NCBI GenBank assembly: GCA_004794785.1
Contig: SJOL01002920.1
Span: 106,115-170,114, forward strand
From: Opisthorchis felineus
Taxonomy: Eukaryota > Platyhelminthes > Trematoda > Opisthorchiida > Opisthorchiidae
DNA length: 64,000 nt
Direction: 5' to 3'
Shown here: positions 60,501 to 64,000 of the stretch, one piece after another
Layout: each line of letters opens with the position of its first letter
How positions within the stretch are numbered: the first letter of the stretch is position 1
Translations under genes and position numbers: made by a program
Notes under the pieces: generated by a model
Databases searched by the model: none
The model's input: only the letters and a program-made list of their open reading frames with translations
Told to the model about the DNA's origin: nothing

Positions 60501-62963
60501 AGCAATCCATAAGATGCGGGTATGTGATGTCAGATGCTCACAATTCTCACTGGACAAACATCACTGCATGCAATTTTACATGTTGGAGCGGAAGTTTGGA
60601 AGCTCAAATTCGTAGGCAGACGCAAACAAGCTGGGTCAATTGGCTATCGTCCTATCATCCTTTCCACAAGTGTTTGAAAAATTTAACCATGTCACCACCA
60701 AATAGATGAAGTGAGGCGGTCATAGTCAGTAACAGATACCCCGAGACTAACAGACGATAAGATTCTGCCTTTTGCTTTGTGACTTTTCTTTTTCACTATA
60801 TAGTTGGACTTTGCAAGCATTGCGAGCATGTGTGATGCGTCCGGACACATAGTTTATTTCGGTTTGTTAAAACGTTGGTCGGACTACCGACGTTTTAAAG
60901 CTATTAAAATGGAAAGGTCTACAGCCACATCTCTAGTAAAATAATACTGACACTTAATGAATGTCGATCTAGATAAGGGGTTTTTGATAGCGGGAAAAGC
61001 AACGCACATTGGAGGCTGCAGTGGAAAATGTTTTGCATAATAATGCAAATAGCAGCAAAGGAAAGTGTTTCTAGCATGAACTTGCACTTTGTAGATACAA
61101 AGCTCATGCCTAGTGCTCGGACCTGCAAAGAAAGTGTTCAAATTCGGTTGGGATAAGGTAGACGACGGAATATGTAAAAGTGTAGGTGAGACGCTAGCAG
61201 TAGCATGTTTTTGCTTAACCACCCCACTGTATGCAGCAAGTAAGGCGACCCAGTTAATGGCACCAGACGACAGCCGATGTGGCGCGATAATACTTTTCTT
61301 GACGACATTCGTGGTTGTACGCGGGCTGTGACATTGTCACGTAGCCCACAATTAGACGGGAGGACGATTAGGGTCCTCAACAAAAGCCCTTGGGTTCAAA
61401 ATCCTGACCACACGGAAGTGAGTGGGTGCCGGCTTACAACTATGGTAGCAAGAATCTTATAAGTAACAGGTCACAGCGCCTGGTCCAACTCCAGACTGGA
61501 GGACCAGGAGGCTGCATTCTTCAGACTTCTACATACTAACCAACGTGGTACAAGCAACTCTGTGGGTGTCAAGGTGAAACTCCCCAGTACGACTCAGTGA
61601 GTCTTAAAGGTACACAAACCGGCACACTAAGATAAGGCCCGGTGCCTTTACAGTAGTTGAAACACGGGGGAGGCACTGATAAGATATGAGATATGATAAT
61701 ATAGTGAGACAAGATATAATAAGATATAATAATAGTATAATAATCATAGCCCTTTCGGTGCCTTGCTGCCGTGCCACACGAAGGAAGCACGGAGGCTGAG
61801 GTACTAACAGGTTGTCCAATCCTAGACATCCTAGACATGATCAAAATAGACGCCGGCGTTAGCTCCGAACCAAGGACCTTCCGGTCAGCAAGTGTGAGTC
61901 TTAATAACTGAGCTATCTCCAGCTCAGCGAAGGTGGAGCAGAAACAATGAGCGGAGGGGAATCCAAAATGGCATCTACGGAGGATAATCAGACAGTTCAG
62001 TCTCAAGTAAGGGTGCTAAAAAGGCTTTCTTCGAGAGCGCGACACTAGTCACTTCCCCCTAGATGCGTGACGGAAGGGAGTGAACGAGATTGAGAGGCGT
62101 TGAGCTGGGGTCGCTTGATTGACGTTGCGAAGTATGATTAATGACCGACTTCAATACCGTTTGTGCGGTCAGTTTATATTGAGACTGTCTGAGTGAACGT
62201 CTATATGTGCATCAATCCCGAGCACCCCAGCACCAAGCCATTTTACATTTAACCTTCGCCCCTTCTCTTTGATACGGAGAACGCTGATGTCAATGTACAC
62301 CAGTGGAATTAGAGCGTCGAAGTTCTCAGATAGAGGATTTACCGAAGATGAACCAAACCTTCTATTCACAGATAGTTAACTGTTCATAAAAACCTGACCA
62401 TATGAAACCTAGGCAACCAACCTTCGCGATGAAAACTCCAACAAGCGTTGTGGCCAACTCGGGGGCTGAGCTTCCTGCTGCCATAAAAGTTGCTCCAGCA
62501 ACATCAGGTTGCAGATTCAAGACTGGAAGAAACGTTCAGTAAAGGCTAACAATGTACCTTCACAAATTCTCTCCAAACAAGGAATAAAGTAGTCGTCACA
62601 TAGGATAGCCAGTGCAAGAAACATGTATGCCGCACCGATAATATGCAGAATAACGGCACCTCGCTGCCGATCACGCTGACGGAATAAGTCTTTAGGGAAG
62701 TTATCGACGGCCAGTGGCGTGCAATTGGACTCCGGGTGTGGACGGTGAACCCTCATGGTCAACAAATGTCTATGGAAACTCGACTGCCATCCAACATCTT
62801 CAACCTGTAATTGGACTGCCTCTAATTCTTGGGCTGCGCTAGAAGTATCGGACGGGAAGTGTCTTAACCGGAGAAACATGAGCTTTGAGCACCAGAACAG
62901 GAGACAAACAAGAATCAGAATTAATCTGGATAGCATAGATGACTGCTTATTGCGGAACGCCAT
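9461..62963 (-). CDS. SLC24-type K+-dependent Na+/Ca2+ exchanger gene (partial, 8 exons joined)
   Basis: Gene-level entry. NCKX proteins sit in a membrane and use inward Na+ and outward K+ gradients to move Ca2+. Eight exons join in one frame through GT/AG sites with phases 1,0,0,2,1,1,1 and an open phase 1 end, giving 515 codons. In order: N-terminal hydrophobic segment, extracellular segment, TM1, alpha-1 repeat, TM cluster, cytosolic loop, TM cluster, alpha-2 repeat. The alpha-1 Glu (residue 157, APE) and alpha-2 Asp (463, SVPD) match the paired ion-site acids of NCKX2, and Asp490 (NVFD) matches its K+-dependence Asp. Loop and TM text resemble NCKX3/4/5 more than NCKX1/2. The family C-terminal TM segment is missing, so the final exon lies off the left edge or was not recognised. 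Introns are 35, 9340, 2380, 21182, 10003, 5963 and 3054 nt. The family call is secure; the subfamily is inferred. Confidence 0.93.
9587..12640 (-). other. NCKX intron 7
   Basis: A 3054-nt intron. The part at about 9850-10930 is A/C-rich on the plus strand and carries long but unrecognised frames, including one without ATG at about 10167-10500. No repeat was named. Confidence 0.6.
12641..12742 (-). CDS. NCKX exon 7: first half of alpha-2 repeat
   Basis: Residues 440-473. It reads [20 protein letters not shown] then [13 protein letters not shown], the canonical alpha-2 core. Asp463 occupies the position of the essential alpha-2 Asp (Asp548 of NCKX2). The acceptor is CTCCCAAAG and the donor GTTAGT. 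The phase 1 junction continues as G-EGDMAV in exon 8. Confidence 0.95.
12805..12925 (+). repeat. hammerhead-bearing repeat family B, degraded copy
   Basis: It aligns with the 16.1-kb copy across GGGGACT-CTACCTGATGA, CAAGAAGG and GCCGTC. The CTGATGA box (12850-12856) and GTC (12888-12890) remain and a GGC/GCC stem III is well paired. Stem II is broken and GAAA has become GATA, so it is probably inactive. Confidence 0.6.
13269..13441. repeat. GAGT tetranucleotide array with GTGAGT variants
   Basis: About 170 bp of GAGT units with interspersed GAGTGT steps. It creates open frames of THSL repeats on the minus strand in all phases; these are not genes. Confidence 0.97.
13445..16015. other. NCKX intron 6 interior, nothing recognised
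   Basis: Unique-looking intronic sequence. Frames at 14416-14712 and 15362-15641 show no recognisable family. Confidence 0.4.
16018..16245 (+). repeat. hammerhead-bearing repeat family B, best copy
   Basis: It starts with the segment shared with the foldback arms (GAGAGATTCAGCTGGGTTC ... GCAAATGAGTG, to about 16090) and continues into the ribozyme motif and AATTTTCAGCAACCTTATGA. The same downstream block occurs at 12.8, 20.5 and 30.1 kb, so this copy links the two sequence blocks into one family. Confidence 0.7.
16151..16201 (+). ncRNA. hammerhead ribozyme motif
   Basis: The catalytic core is complete. CTGATGA (16156-16162) is followed by stem II GCCC/GGGC (16163-16166 with 16173-16176) closed by loop CAAGAA, then GAAA (16177-16180). 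Cleavage-site GTC is at 16194-16196. Stem III pairs A16180-T16195 and C16181-G16194, with weaker inner pairs (G16183/T16193, G16184/C16192) around a bulged C. Stem I pairs four of five positions (16151-16155 with 16197-16201, one A/A mismatch). The stem II length and CA-rich hexaloop resemble the schistosome hammerhead. Self-cleavage is inferred, not shown. Confidence 0.65.
16938..16968. other. perfect 14-bp hairpin
   Basis: ATTCTTCCTTCTGT, loop CAA, then its exact complement. It is isolated in the intron; no neighbouring terminal repeats were seen. Confidence 0.9.
17470..17720 (+). repeat. dispersed repeat family C, copy 1
   Basis: It contains TGATGAGTCCACACCAAAGG, CACTGGACTCGAG, AGCAGTGCATATCC and CTGACATACGAGGCGAG. 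The same blocks recur in order at 33130-33310 and partly at 48690-48790. Frames over it are repeat-derived. Confidence 0.75.
17788..18590 (-). CDS. candidate nested two-exon gene or relic with MRH/CIMR-like motif
   Basis: Two adjacent minus-strand frames join across a plausible 67-nt intron (18106-18172; donor GTAGGT, acceptor TTGTTAG, phase 0). Exon i (18173-18590) is open for about 139 codons. Exon ii (18105-17788) runs 105 codons to a TGA. Exon i contains [18 protein letters not shown] then NNILFIQ, resembling the Y..G..C....R....F.C strand pattern of mannose-6-phosphate-receptor homology domains. NSPEF and, after the intron, DCSFIVL follow, similar to inter-repeat text in CI-MPR-type proteins. 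The last expected Cys (F.C) is Gln here. It lies inside the NCKX intron on the same strand, starting 115 nt after exon 6. No start codon or upstream exon was identified. Frame length alone is not significant in a window this size. It may be a pseudogene. Confidence 0.3.
18706..19047 (-). CDS. NCKX exon 6: loop end and TM6-TM7
   Basis: It completes Asn326 and encodes 327-439. The loop continues with a polar region containing an N-glycosylation-like NNST, which is cytosolic by topology and so probably not used. It then reads [11 protein letters not shown], a TM helix ([20 protein letters not shown]), a basic turn (VRRAKWRR) and another TM helix ending MMWMISIIG. The LTVPD and WMISIIG motifs are family signatures. 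The acceptor is TATTTTTAATAG and the donor GTAAGT, phase 1. Confidence 0.93.
19149..19217 (+). mobile_element. RTE LINE 3' tail fragment
   Basis: TACGGCAGTGAAGCATCGGT then AACACTGATGT...CTGTC(GATGAT)n. It is nearly the same as the 3' terminus of the RTE copy at 41490-41570. Confidence 0.65.
19220..20505. other. NCKX intron 5, nothing recognised
   Basis: Intronic sequence with no named repeat or coding homology. Confidence 0.4.
20510..20690 (+). repeat. hammerhead-bearing repeat family B, decayed copy
   Basis: It shares the CATTTGCGAA-like upstream block, AAGACTGATGAAG, and ACCGGCAGTGGGCTGCC then CATGAGTAGT downstream. The core is mutated: CAGACGA for CTGATGA and AAAA for GAAA. Confidence 0.55.
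20700..23300. other. NCKX intron 5, nothing recognised
   Basis: Possible low-identity repeat text at 20700-20870 and 21540-21600. No gene was supported. Confidence 0.4.
23316..23352 (-). repeat. short fragment of foldback-arm/family B sequence
   Basis: The minus strand reads AACCAAATTAGTGTGCAAA then TGAATGTATTTGCC, matching the inner arm end at 4420-4450 with several changes. Confidence 0.5.
23360..26040. other. NCKX intron 5, unassigned; AT microsatellite at 25513-25533
   Basis: The 23460-24330 part is C/A-rich with unassigned frames. A short (TA)n with an ambiguous base at 25534 lies near 25520. No gene was recognised. Confidence 0.4.
26099..26253 (+). CDS. candidate small nested gene, exon 1
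   Basis: Unknown protein. ATG at 26099 opens 51 codons plus two bases, ending at AACTG followed by donor GTAAGC. An earlier GTAAGC donor at 26211 breaks the frame to exon 2. A strong acceptor (GATTTTCTCGTTGCAG) ends at 26069, 29 nt before the ATG, and an in-frame TAA lies between. The acceptor would therefore receive a 5' UTR exon or spliced leader, or the TAA marks a relic. The peptide begins [16 protein letters not shown] and has no signal peptide. It lies inside a 10-kb NCKX intron on the opposite strand. Function is unassigned. Confidence 0.28.
26305..26453 (+). CDS. candidate small nested gene, exon 2 (duplicated downstream)
   Basis: A 51-nt intron (26254-26304, pyrimidine-rich, ending TTTGGTAG) joins exon 1 in frame, giving [18 protein letters not shown] and then [16 protein letters not shown]. 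The Cys spacing looks like a secreted or Cys-rich domain, but I do not recognise the family. At the position where the 1.3-kb downstream copy has a perfect GTGAGT donor, this copy has ATGCGT, so its donor is damaged; the frame ends at TAA (26459-26461). Substitutions between the copies are mostly nonsynonymous, which argues for relaxed constraint. Confidence 0.27.
27651..27826 (+). repeat. partial duplicate of candidate exon 26341-26520
   Basis: About 175 bp repeat the segment near 26345-26520 in direct orientation at roughly 90% identity by eye. The copy keeps the coding frame ([16 protein letters not shown], then [10 protein letters not shown]) and has an intact GTGAGT donor at 27759. It lacks the upstream WSRCARC part. 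Homology runs about 60 nt past the donor into intron-like sequence and stops abruptly, as in a segmental duplication rather than a retrocopy. Confidence 0.75.
27830..29050. other. NCKX intron 5 near exon 5, nothing recognised
   Basis: No coding or repeat homology was seen between the duplicated exon and NCKX exon 5. Confidence 0.4.
29051..29331 (-). CDS. NCKX exon 5: TM5 and start of cytosolic loop
   Basis: It completes Trp232 and encodes 233-325. TM5 is [19 protein letters not shown], followed by [12 protein letters not shown] and then a polar, Gln/His-rich cytosolic loop ([14 protein letters not shown] and on). The loop is short compared with NCKX1/2, as in NCKX3/4/5. The donor GTAAGT is a perfect consensus. 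Longer frames on the opposite strand of this exon are shadows. Confidence 0.93.
30095..30235 (-). repeat. hammerhead-bearing repeat family B, inverted copy
   Basis: The minus strand reads GTGTACCTGATGAGC (CTGATGA at 30170-30164), CAAGAAGAACGATAGG and AATTTTCAGCAAC, collinear with the 16.1-kb copy. Stem II is disrupted and GAAA is GATA. Confidence 0.6.
30240..33115. other. NCKX intron 4, nothing recognised
   Basis: No gene or named repeat. Frames at 32042-32426 overlap on both strands without homology. Confidence 0.4.
33120..33480 (+). repeat. dispersed repeat family C, longest copy
   Basis: The first part (33130-33310) matches 17510-17690 (GGACTGGACTCGAGTTTC, CTGACATACGAGGCGAG). The second part (33385-33450) contains CGCTCAAGCGTGAACACGTT, related to text at 48815-48835 and 58735-58760. 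This copy joins modules that occur separately elsewhere. Confidence 0.7.
33490..38490. other. NCKX intron 4, nothing recognised
   Basis: About 5 kb without a recognisable coding region, RNA gene or named repeat. Confidence 0.4.
38500..39740 (-). pseudogene. RTE-type LINE, broken: C-terminal half of RT to 3' end
   Basis: The minus strand starts with RKFVNIIS...[12 protein letters not shown], then [20 protein letters not shown]. The RT active-site box YADD is at 39331-39342. After several breaks comes the element C-terminus ARKRVLGCA...[10 protein letters not shown]...[17 protein letters not shown] (about 38718-38900) and [13 protein letters not shown] near 38550-38590. The frame changes more than once and stops occur, so it is non-functional. 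Its order overlaps the 41-kb copy, so they are separate insertions. Confidence 0.85.
39745..40960. other. inter-LINE intronic sequence
   Basis: A short TTATTATTATTAC run lies at about 40625-40655, which could be an old poly-simple tail. Nothing else was recognised. Confidence 0.4.
40965..41570 (+). pseudogene. RTE-type LINE 3' end, 5'-truncated
   Basis: It encodes [61 protein letters not shown] (one stop at the W codon region) and [14 protein letters not shown] 3' UTR follows, ending TACGGCAGTGAAGCATCAG and a (GATGAT)n tail at 41535-41569. Short UTRs and a trinucleotide-repeat tail are typical of RTE elements. Truncated at the 5' side. Confidence 0.87.
41580..44560. other. NCKX intron 4, nothing recognised
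   Basis: No gene. A GTGCTGAGCACTGCTGTTAC then GATGATAAGATCATCAT stretch near 43670-43730 may be another worn RTE tail. Confidence 0.4.
44568..44740 (+). mobile_element. tRNA-derived SINE copy 4
   Basis: Head GGCCGAGAAGGCTCAGTGG, B box GGTTCGTGGTTCAAACC, body CTTGGGCAACTTGGCAGTAC and CCTTCGGGTGGCATGGCAG. Confidence 0.82.
44745..47620. other. NCKX intron 4, nothing recognised
   Basis: No supported gene. Overlapping frames at 45381-45701 and 46183-46494 are unassigned. Confidence 0.4.
47626..47856 (-). other. orphan exon-like frame, 77 codons
   Basis: It is flanked by acceptor CTCTGCGGTTAG and donor CAG|GTGATT with phase 0 at both ends. The peptide includes [20 protein letters not shown] and [19 protein letters not shown]. 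No family recognised and no partner exon found. The hydrophobic frame beyond the donor is interrupted by TAA. Confidence 0.2.
48690..49075. repeat. dispersed repeat family C, composite copy 3
   Basis: 48690-48780 matches the first module (TGCTGAGTCCACGCC, CACTGGACTCGAGG, AGCAGTGCATATCC). 48835-49060 on the minus strand ([46 protein letters not shown]) matches the 58.58-kb copy. Confidence 0.7.
49080..50513. other. NCKX intron 4 near exon 4, nothing recognised
   Basis: Frames at 49859-50430 on the plus strand are unassigned and shadowed on the minus strand. Confidence 0.4.
50514..50614 (-). CDS. NCKX exon 4: TM segment with WWPLVRD motif
   Basis: Residues 199-231 plus two bases, between acceptor TTCTTCACTTCAG and donor GTAGGT. 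It carries the family motif [15 protein letters not shown] and a following TM helix ([15 protein letters not shown]). The split Trp codon (TG, then G at 29331) joins to exon 5 to give HVYWYEAL, which closely matches the VYWYEG segment of NCKX5-like proteins. A 21.2-kb intron follows, the longest in the gene. Confidence 0.94.
50615..52994 (-). other. NCKX intron 3
   Basis: A 2380-nt intron. No repeat or nested gene was recognised. Confidence 0.6.
52995..53081 (-). CDS. NCKX exon 3: second half of alpha-1 repeat
   Basis: Residues 170-198, phase 0 to phase 0, with acceptor TTTTTCAG and donor GTAAGC. It reads [18 protein letters not shown] followed by a hydrophobic run ([11 protein letters not shown]). 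Family members have GSAVFNIL or GSAIYNLL here; this copy has Asp182 where a hydrophobic residue is usual. It is flanked by introns of 9.3 kb and 2.4 kb. Confidence 0.95.
53082..58560. other. NCKX intron 2, first part: nothing recognised
   Basis: About 5.5 kb AT-rich intronic sequence. Frames at 57947-58497 are unassigned. Confidence 0.4.
58575..58790 (+). repeat. dispersed repeat family C, second module
   Basis: [36 protein letters not shown] parallels the minus-strand reading at 48835-49060. CGCTCAAGAACGAACGCGTT matches the 33.4-kb module. Confidence 0.65.
58800..61130. other. NCKX intron 2, nothing recognised; hairpin at 60867-60898
   Basis: No gene. A 32-nt imperfect hairpin (TTAAAACGT ... 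ACGTTTTAA) is the only structure noticed. Confidence 0.4.
61140..61530 (+). repeat. dispersed repeat family A, second copy
   Basis: Collinear with 1233-1620 on the opposite strand: GTAGCATGTTTTTGCTTAAC, GCAGCAAGTAAGGCGACCCA, AGGGTCCTCAACAAAAGCCC, GGACCAGGAGGCTG. Confidence 0.65.
61669..61745. repeat. ATAAGATAT-rich low-complexity tract
   Basis: Irregular GATATAATAA units directly abut the 3' end of SINE copy 5 and are likely its tail. Confidence 0.75.
61749..61922 (-). mobile_element. tRNA-derived SINE copy 5
   Basis: The minus strand reads GGAGATAGCTCAGTTATTAA, B-box-like GGTCCTTGGTTCGGAGC, and ends GGCACGGCAGCAAGGCACCG. Its 3' end runs into the AT-rich tract, as expected for a retroposed SINE tail. 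Confidence 0.82.
61925..62421 (-). other. start of NCKX intron 2, nothing recognised
   Basis: Intronic sequence following the exon 2 donor. No repeat was identified. Confidence 0.5.
62422..62522 (-). CDS. NCKX exon 2: first half of alpha-1 repeat
   Basis: Residues 136-169. It carries the NCX/NCKX hallmark [17 protein letters not shown] followed by [12 protein letters not shown]. Glu157 is the alpha-1 acidic residue needed for Ca2+ transport in relatives. The exon is separated from exon 1 by a 35-nt intron (62523-62557) with acceptor TTTCTTCCAG. The donor after AAG is GTTGGT, the weakest in the gene, but phase 0 joining to exon 3 restores the expected AK-DDIGLG sequence. Confidence 0.95.
62558..62963 (-). 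CDS. NCKX exon 1: N-terminus, signal-anchor and TM1
   Basis: Codons 1-135 plus one base. I chose the ATG at 62963 because an in-frame TAA lies only seven codons upstream and the hydrophobic stretch at residues 11-30 follows, as for the cleaved or anchoring TM0 of NCKX proteins. A conserved extracellular block follows (NCTP...FPKDLF, residues 80-94; [12 protein letters not shown], 99-110). TM1 covers about 103-122 with the family signature [11 protein letters not shown]. The donor is GTACAT at 62557. A pyrimidine-rich stretch ending in AAAG just upstream (about 62980) could be an acceptor, so a 5' untranslated exon further upstream, or spliced-leader addition, is possible; no upstream promoter was recognised. 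Confidence 0.92.
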
Positions 62964-62984
62964 GTCCAAGGTCTCCAATCTTTA

Positions 62985-63485
62985 AGGAAAACTTGAGTAG
63001 GACTTTCTGTGATCCACGTCAATATGTGGTGATAGTGTTGAACCCAAAAAACCGGTATTCAGTTGCTTGTATGAGGGTTTATCGAACGGCCAGCAATCGC
63101 TCCTACACTGCCCGGATATGCGATGAGTAATATGGCAAAGTTTTTCAGTGAAACGTAAGTGTAAGAGAAATCAACTCGTTTCAATTATGCTGTTTTCAGC
63201 GCACCTTAATGCCCTGGTTGATAGTTACAACGAAAAACTACTTATAAGCAACGGACAGCAGGTAAGTCCATTTAGCATTCAAAAGCGATCAAGCCGAAAT
63301 ATTGAGTATTCAGTACGTTTAAACGCCTTTGAGTTCAGTCCCGGAATATTCACCCATTCAGGGATTCACGAACTGATACACAGGATCGAGGCTTTTGCCC
63401 AAGTTTCCCGGGTCGGTTGTGTTCTTGCCGTTCTGCGGTTGTCGTTCACCTGAAAGACACAAGCGAAAGAAGGGTGTAGCACTGC
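62985..63485. other. upstream flank of NCKX exon 1
   Basis: No clear promoter element or upstream coding exon. A plus-strand frame (63148-63453) is unassigned. The 3' end of the adjacent LINE fragment lies next to it, 0.5 kb from the start codon. Confidence 0.4.
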
Positions 63486-63488
63486 TCT

Positions 63489-64000
63489 TTAAGTTCTCAG
63501 CGCGGGGCAGTATGTTTGCCAGCACGAGGACTCGCATAGAAAAGTGTCTAGTAGTGCTTTGAAATGGGTTCTAGTAGCAGCGTGGACAACTGATGGAGGA
63601 AGGTTATTCCACGCAGCTACTACACGAAATGAGAAAAAATTTTGCCTAATAAAAGTGTGCGCTCTTAGCTTGAAAATCTTCTTACCATGTCCCCGCCGTG
63701 TGTTTGCTGGCTCAACGGTGAAAAACCTGTCGGCCAAACCTTGTTCAAACAGGGCATAAGTAAGAATTAGGTCCCCTCGGAGGCGGCGATACTCGAGGGG
63801 AAAGAGGTCAAGCGCCGTGAGACGCATTTCGTAGTCCACGGATTTAAGGCCCGCAACCATTTTCGTAGCAGCTCGCTGGACACGCTCAGTGAGGGTTACG
63901 TCCTTCGTGCGCCCTGAGTAGACAACTTGGTTGGCGTATTCAAGAAGCGGTCTGACGTAGGCCCCATAGAGTATTTGGAAGTCCATGCGAGTAATACGGG
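63489..64000 (-). pseudogene. CR1-like non-LTR retrotransposon, RT C-terminal region (runs off right edge)
   Basis: An unbroken minus-strand frame of at least 165 codons encodes [82 protein letters not shown] and [14 protein letters not shown]. This is the thumb/C-terminal region seen at the end of CR1/Jockey-group reverse transcriptases. The frame continues past the window edge, so truncation cannot be judged. It ends about 0.5 kb upstream of NCKX exon 1, on the same strand. Typed as a pseudogene because only this part is visible; it may be intact. Confidence 0.85.

Noticed and set aside
1..64000. CRISPR array, operon, prophage or bacterial mobile element
   Set aside because: No direct-repeat/spacer pattern or prokaryotic gene layout; introns, SINEs and LINEs show nuclear eukaryotic DNA.

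Overview
This window is eukaryotic nuclear DNA, most likely from a digenean trematode (fluke). Three things point there. One multi-exon gene has very long introns plus one 35-nt intron. Several tRNA-derived SINEs are present. The RTE-type and CR1-like LINE fragments have peptides resembling those I associate with liver-fluke-type genomes. The genus cannot be fixed from this sequence; an opisthorchiid- or fasciolid-like fluke is only a guess. There is no prokaryotic gene organisation, and nearly all open frames here are chance or repeat-derived.

The one clear host gene lies on the minus strand and fills most of the window. It is an SLC24-family K+-dependent Na+/Ca2+ exchanger (NCKX, closest in feel to the NCKX3/4/5 group). 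Eight exons can be joined with consistent splice sites and phases: 62558-62963, 62422-62522, 52995-53081, 50514-50614, 29051-29331, 18706-19047, 12641-12742 and 9461-9586. Together they encode 515 codons, with both alpha repeats and their acidic ion-site residues. The last exon(s), about 50-60 residues in relatives, were not recognised and may lie beyond the left edge.

The introns (35 nt to 21.2 kb) and the left flank are a repeat graveyard. They hold broken RTE LINE copies (1.7-3.65 kb, 38.5-39.7 kb, 41.0-41.6 kb, plus a tail at 19.15 kb), a CR1-like LINE C-terminus at the right edge (63.5-64 kb), five tRNA-like SINEs and several unnamed dispersed repeat families. A foldback element (4.18-5.47 kb) has about 270-bp inverted arms. 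Related dispersed repeats carry a hammerhead-ribozyme motif; the best copy, at 16151-16201, has an intact catalytic core.

Within introns there are also tentative nested coding candidates. A two-exon minus-strand candidate (17788-18590) carries an MRH/CIMR-like motif. A small plus-strand spliced ORF (26099-26453) has its second exon partly duplicated 1.3 kb downstream. An orphan exon-like frame lies at 47626-47856. These are hypotheses. The most unusual items are the hammerhead/foldback repeat family, the nested candidates and an acidic substitution in the exchanger's first alpha repeat.
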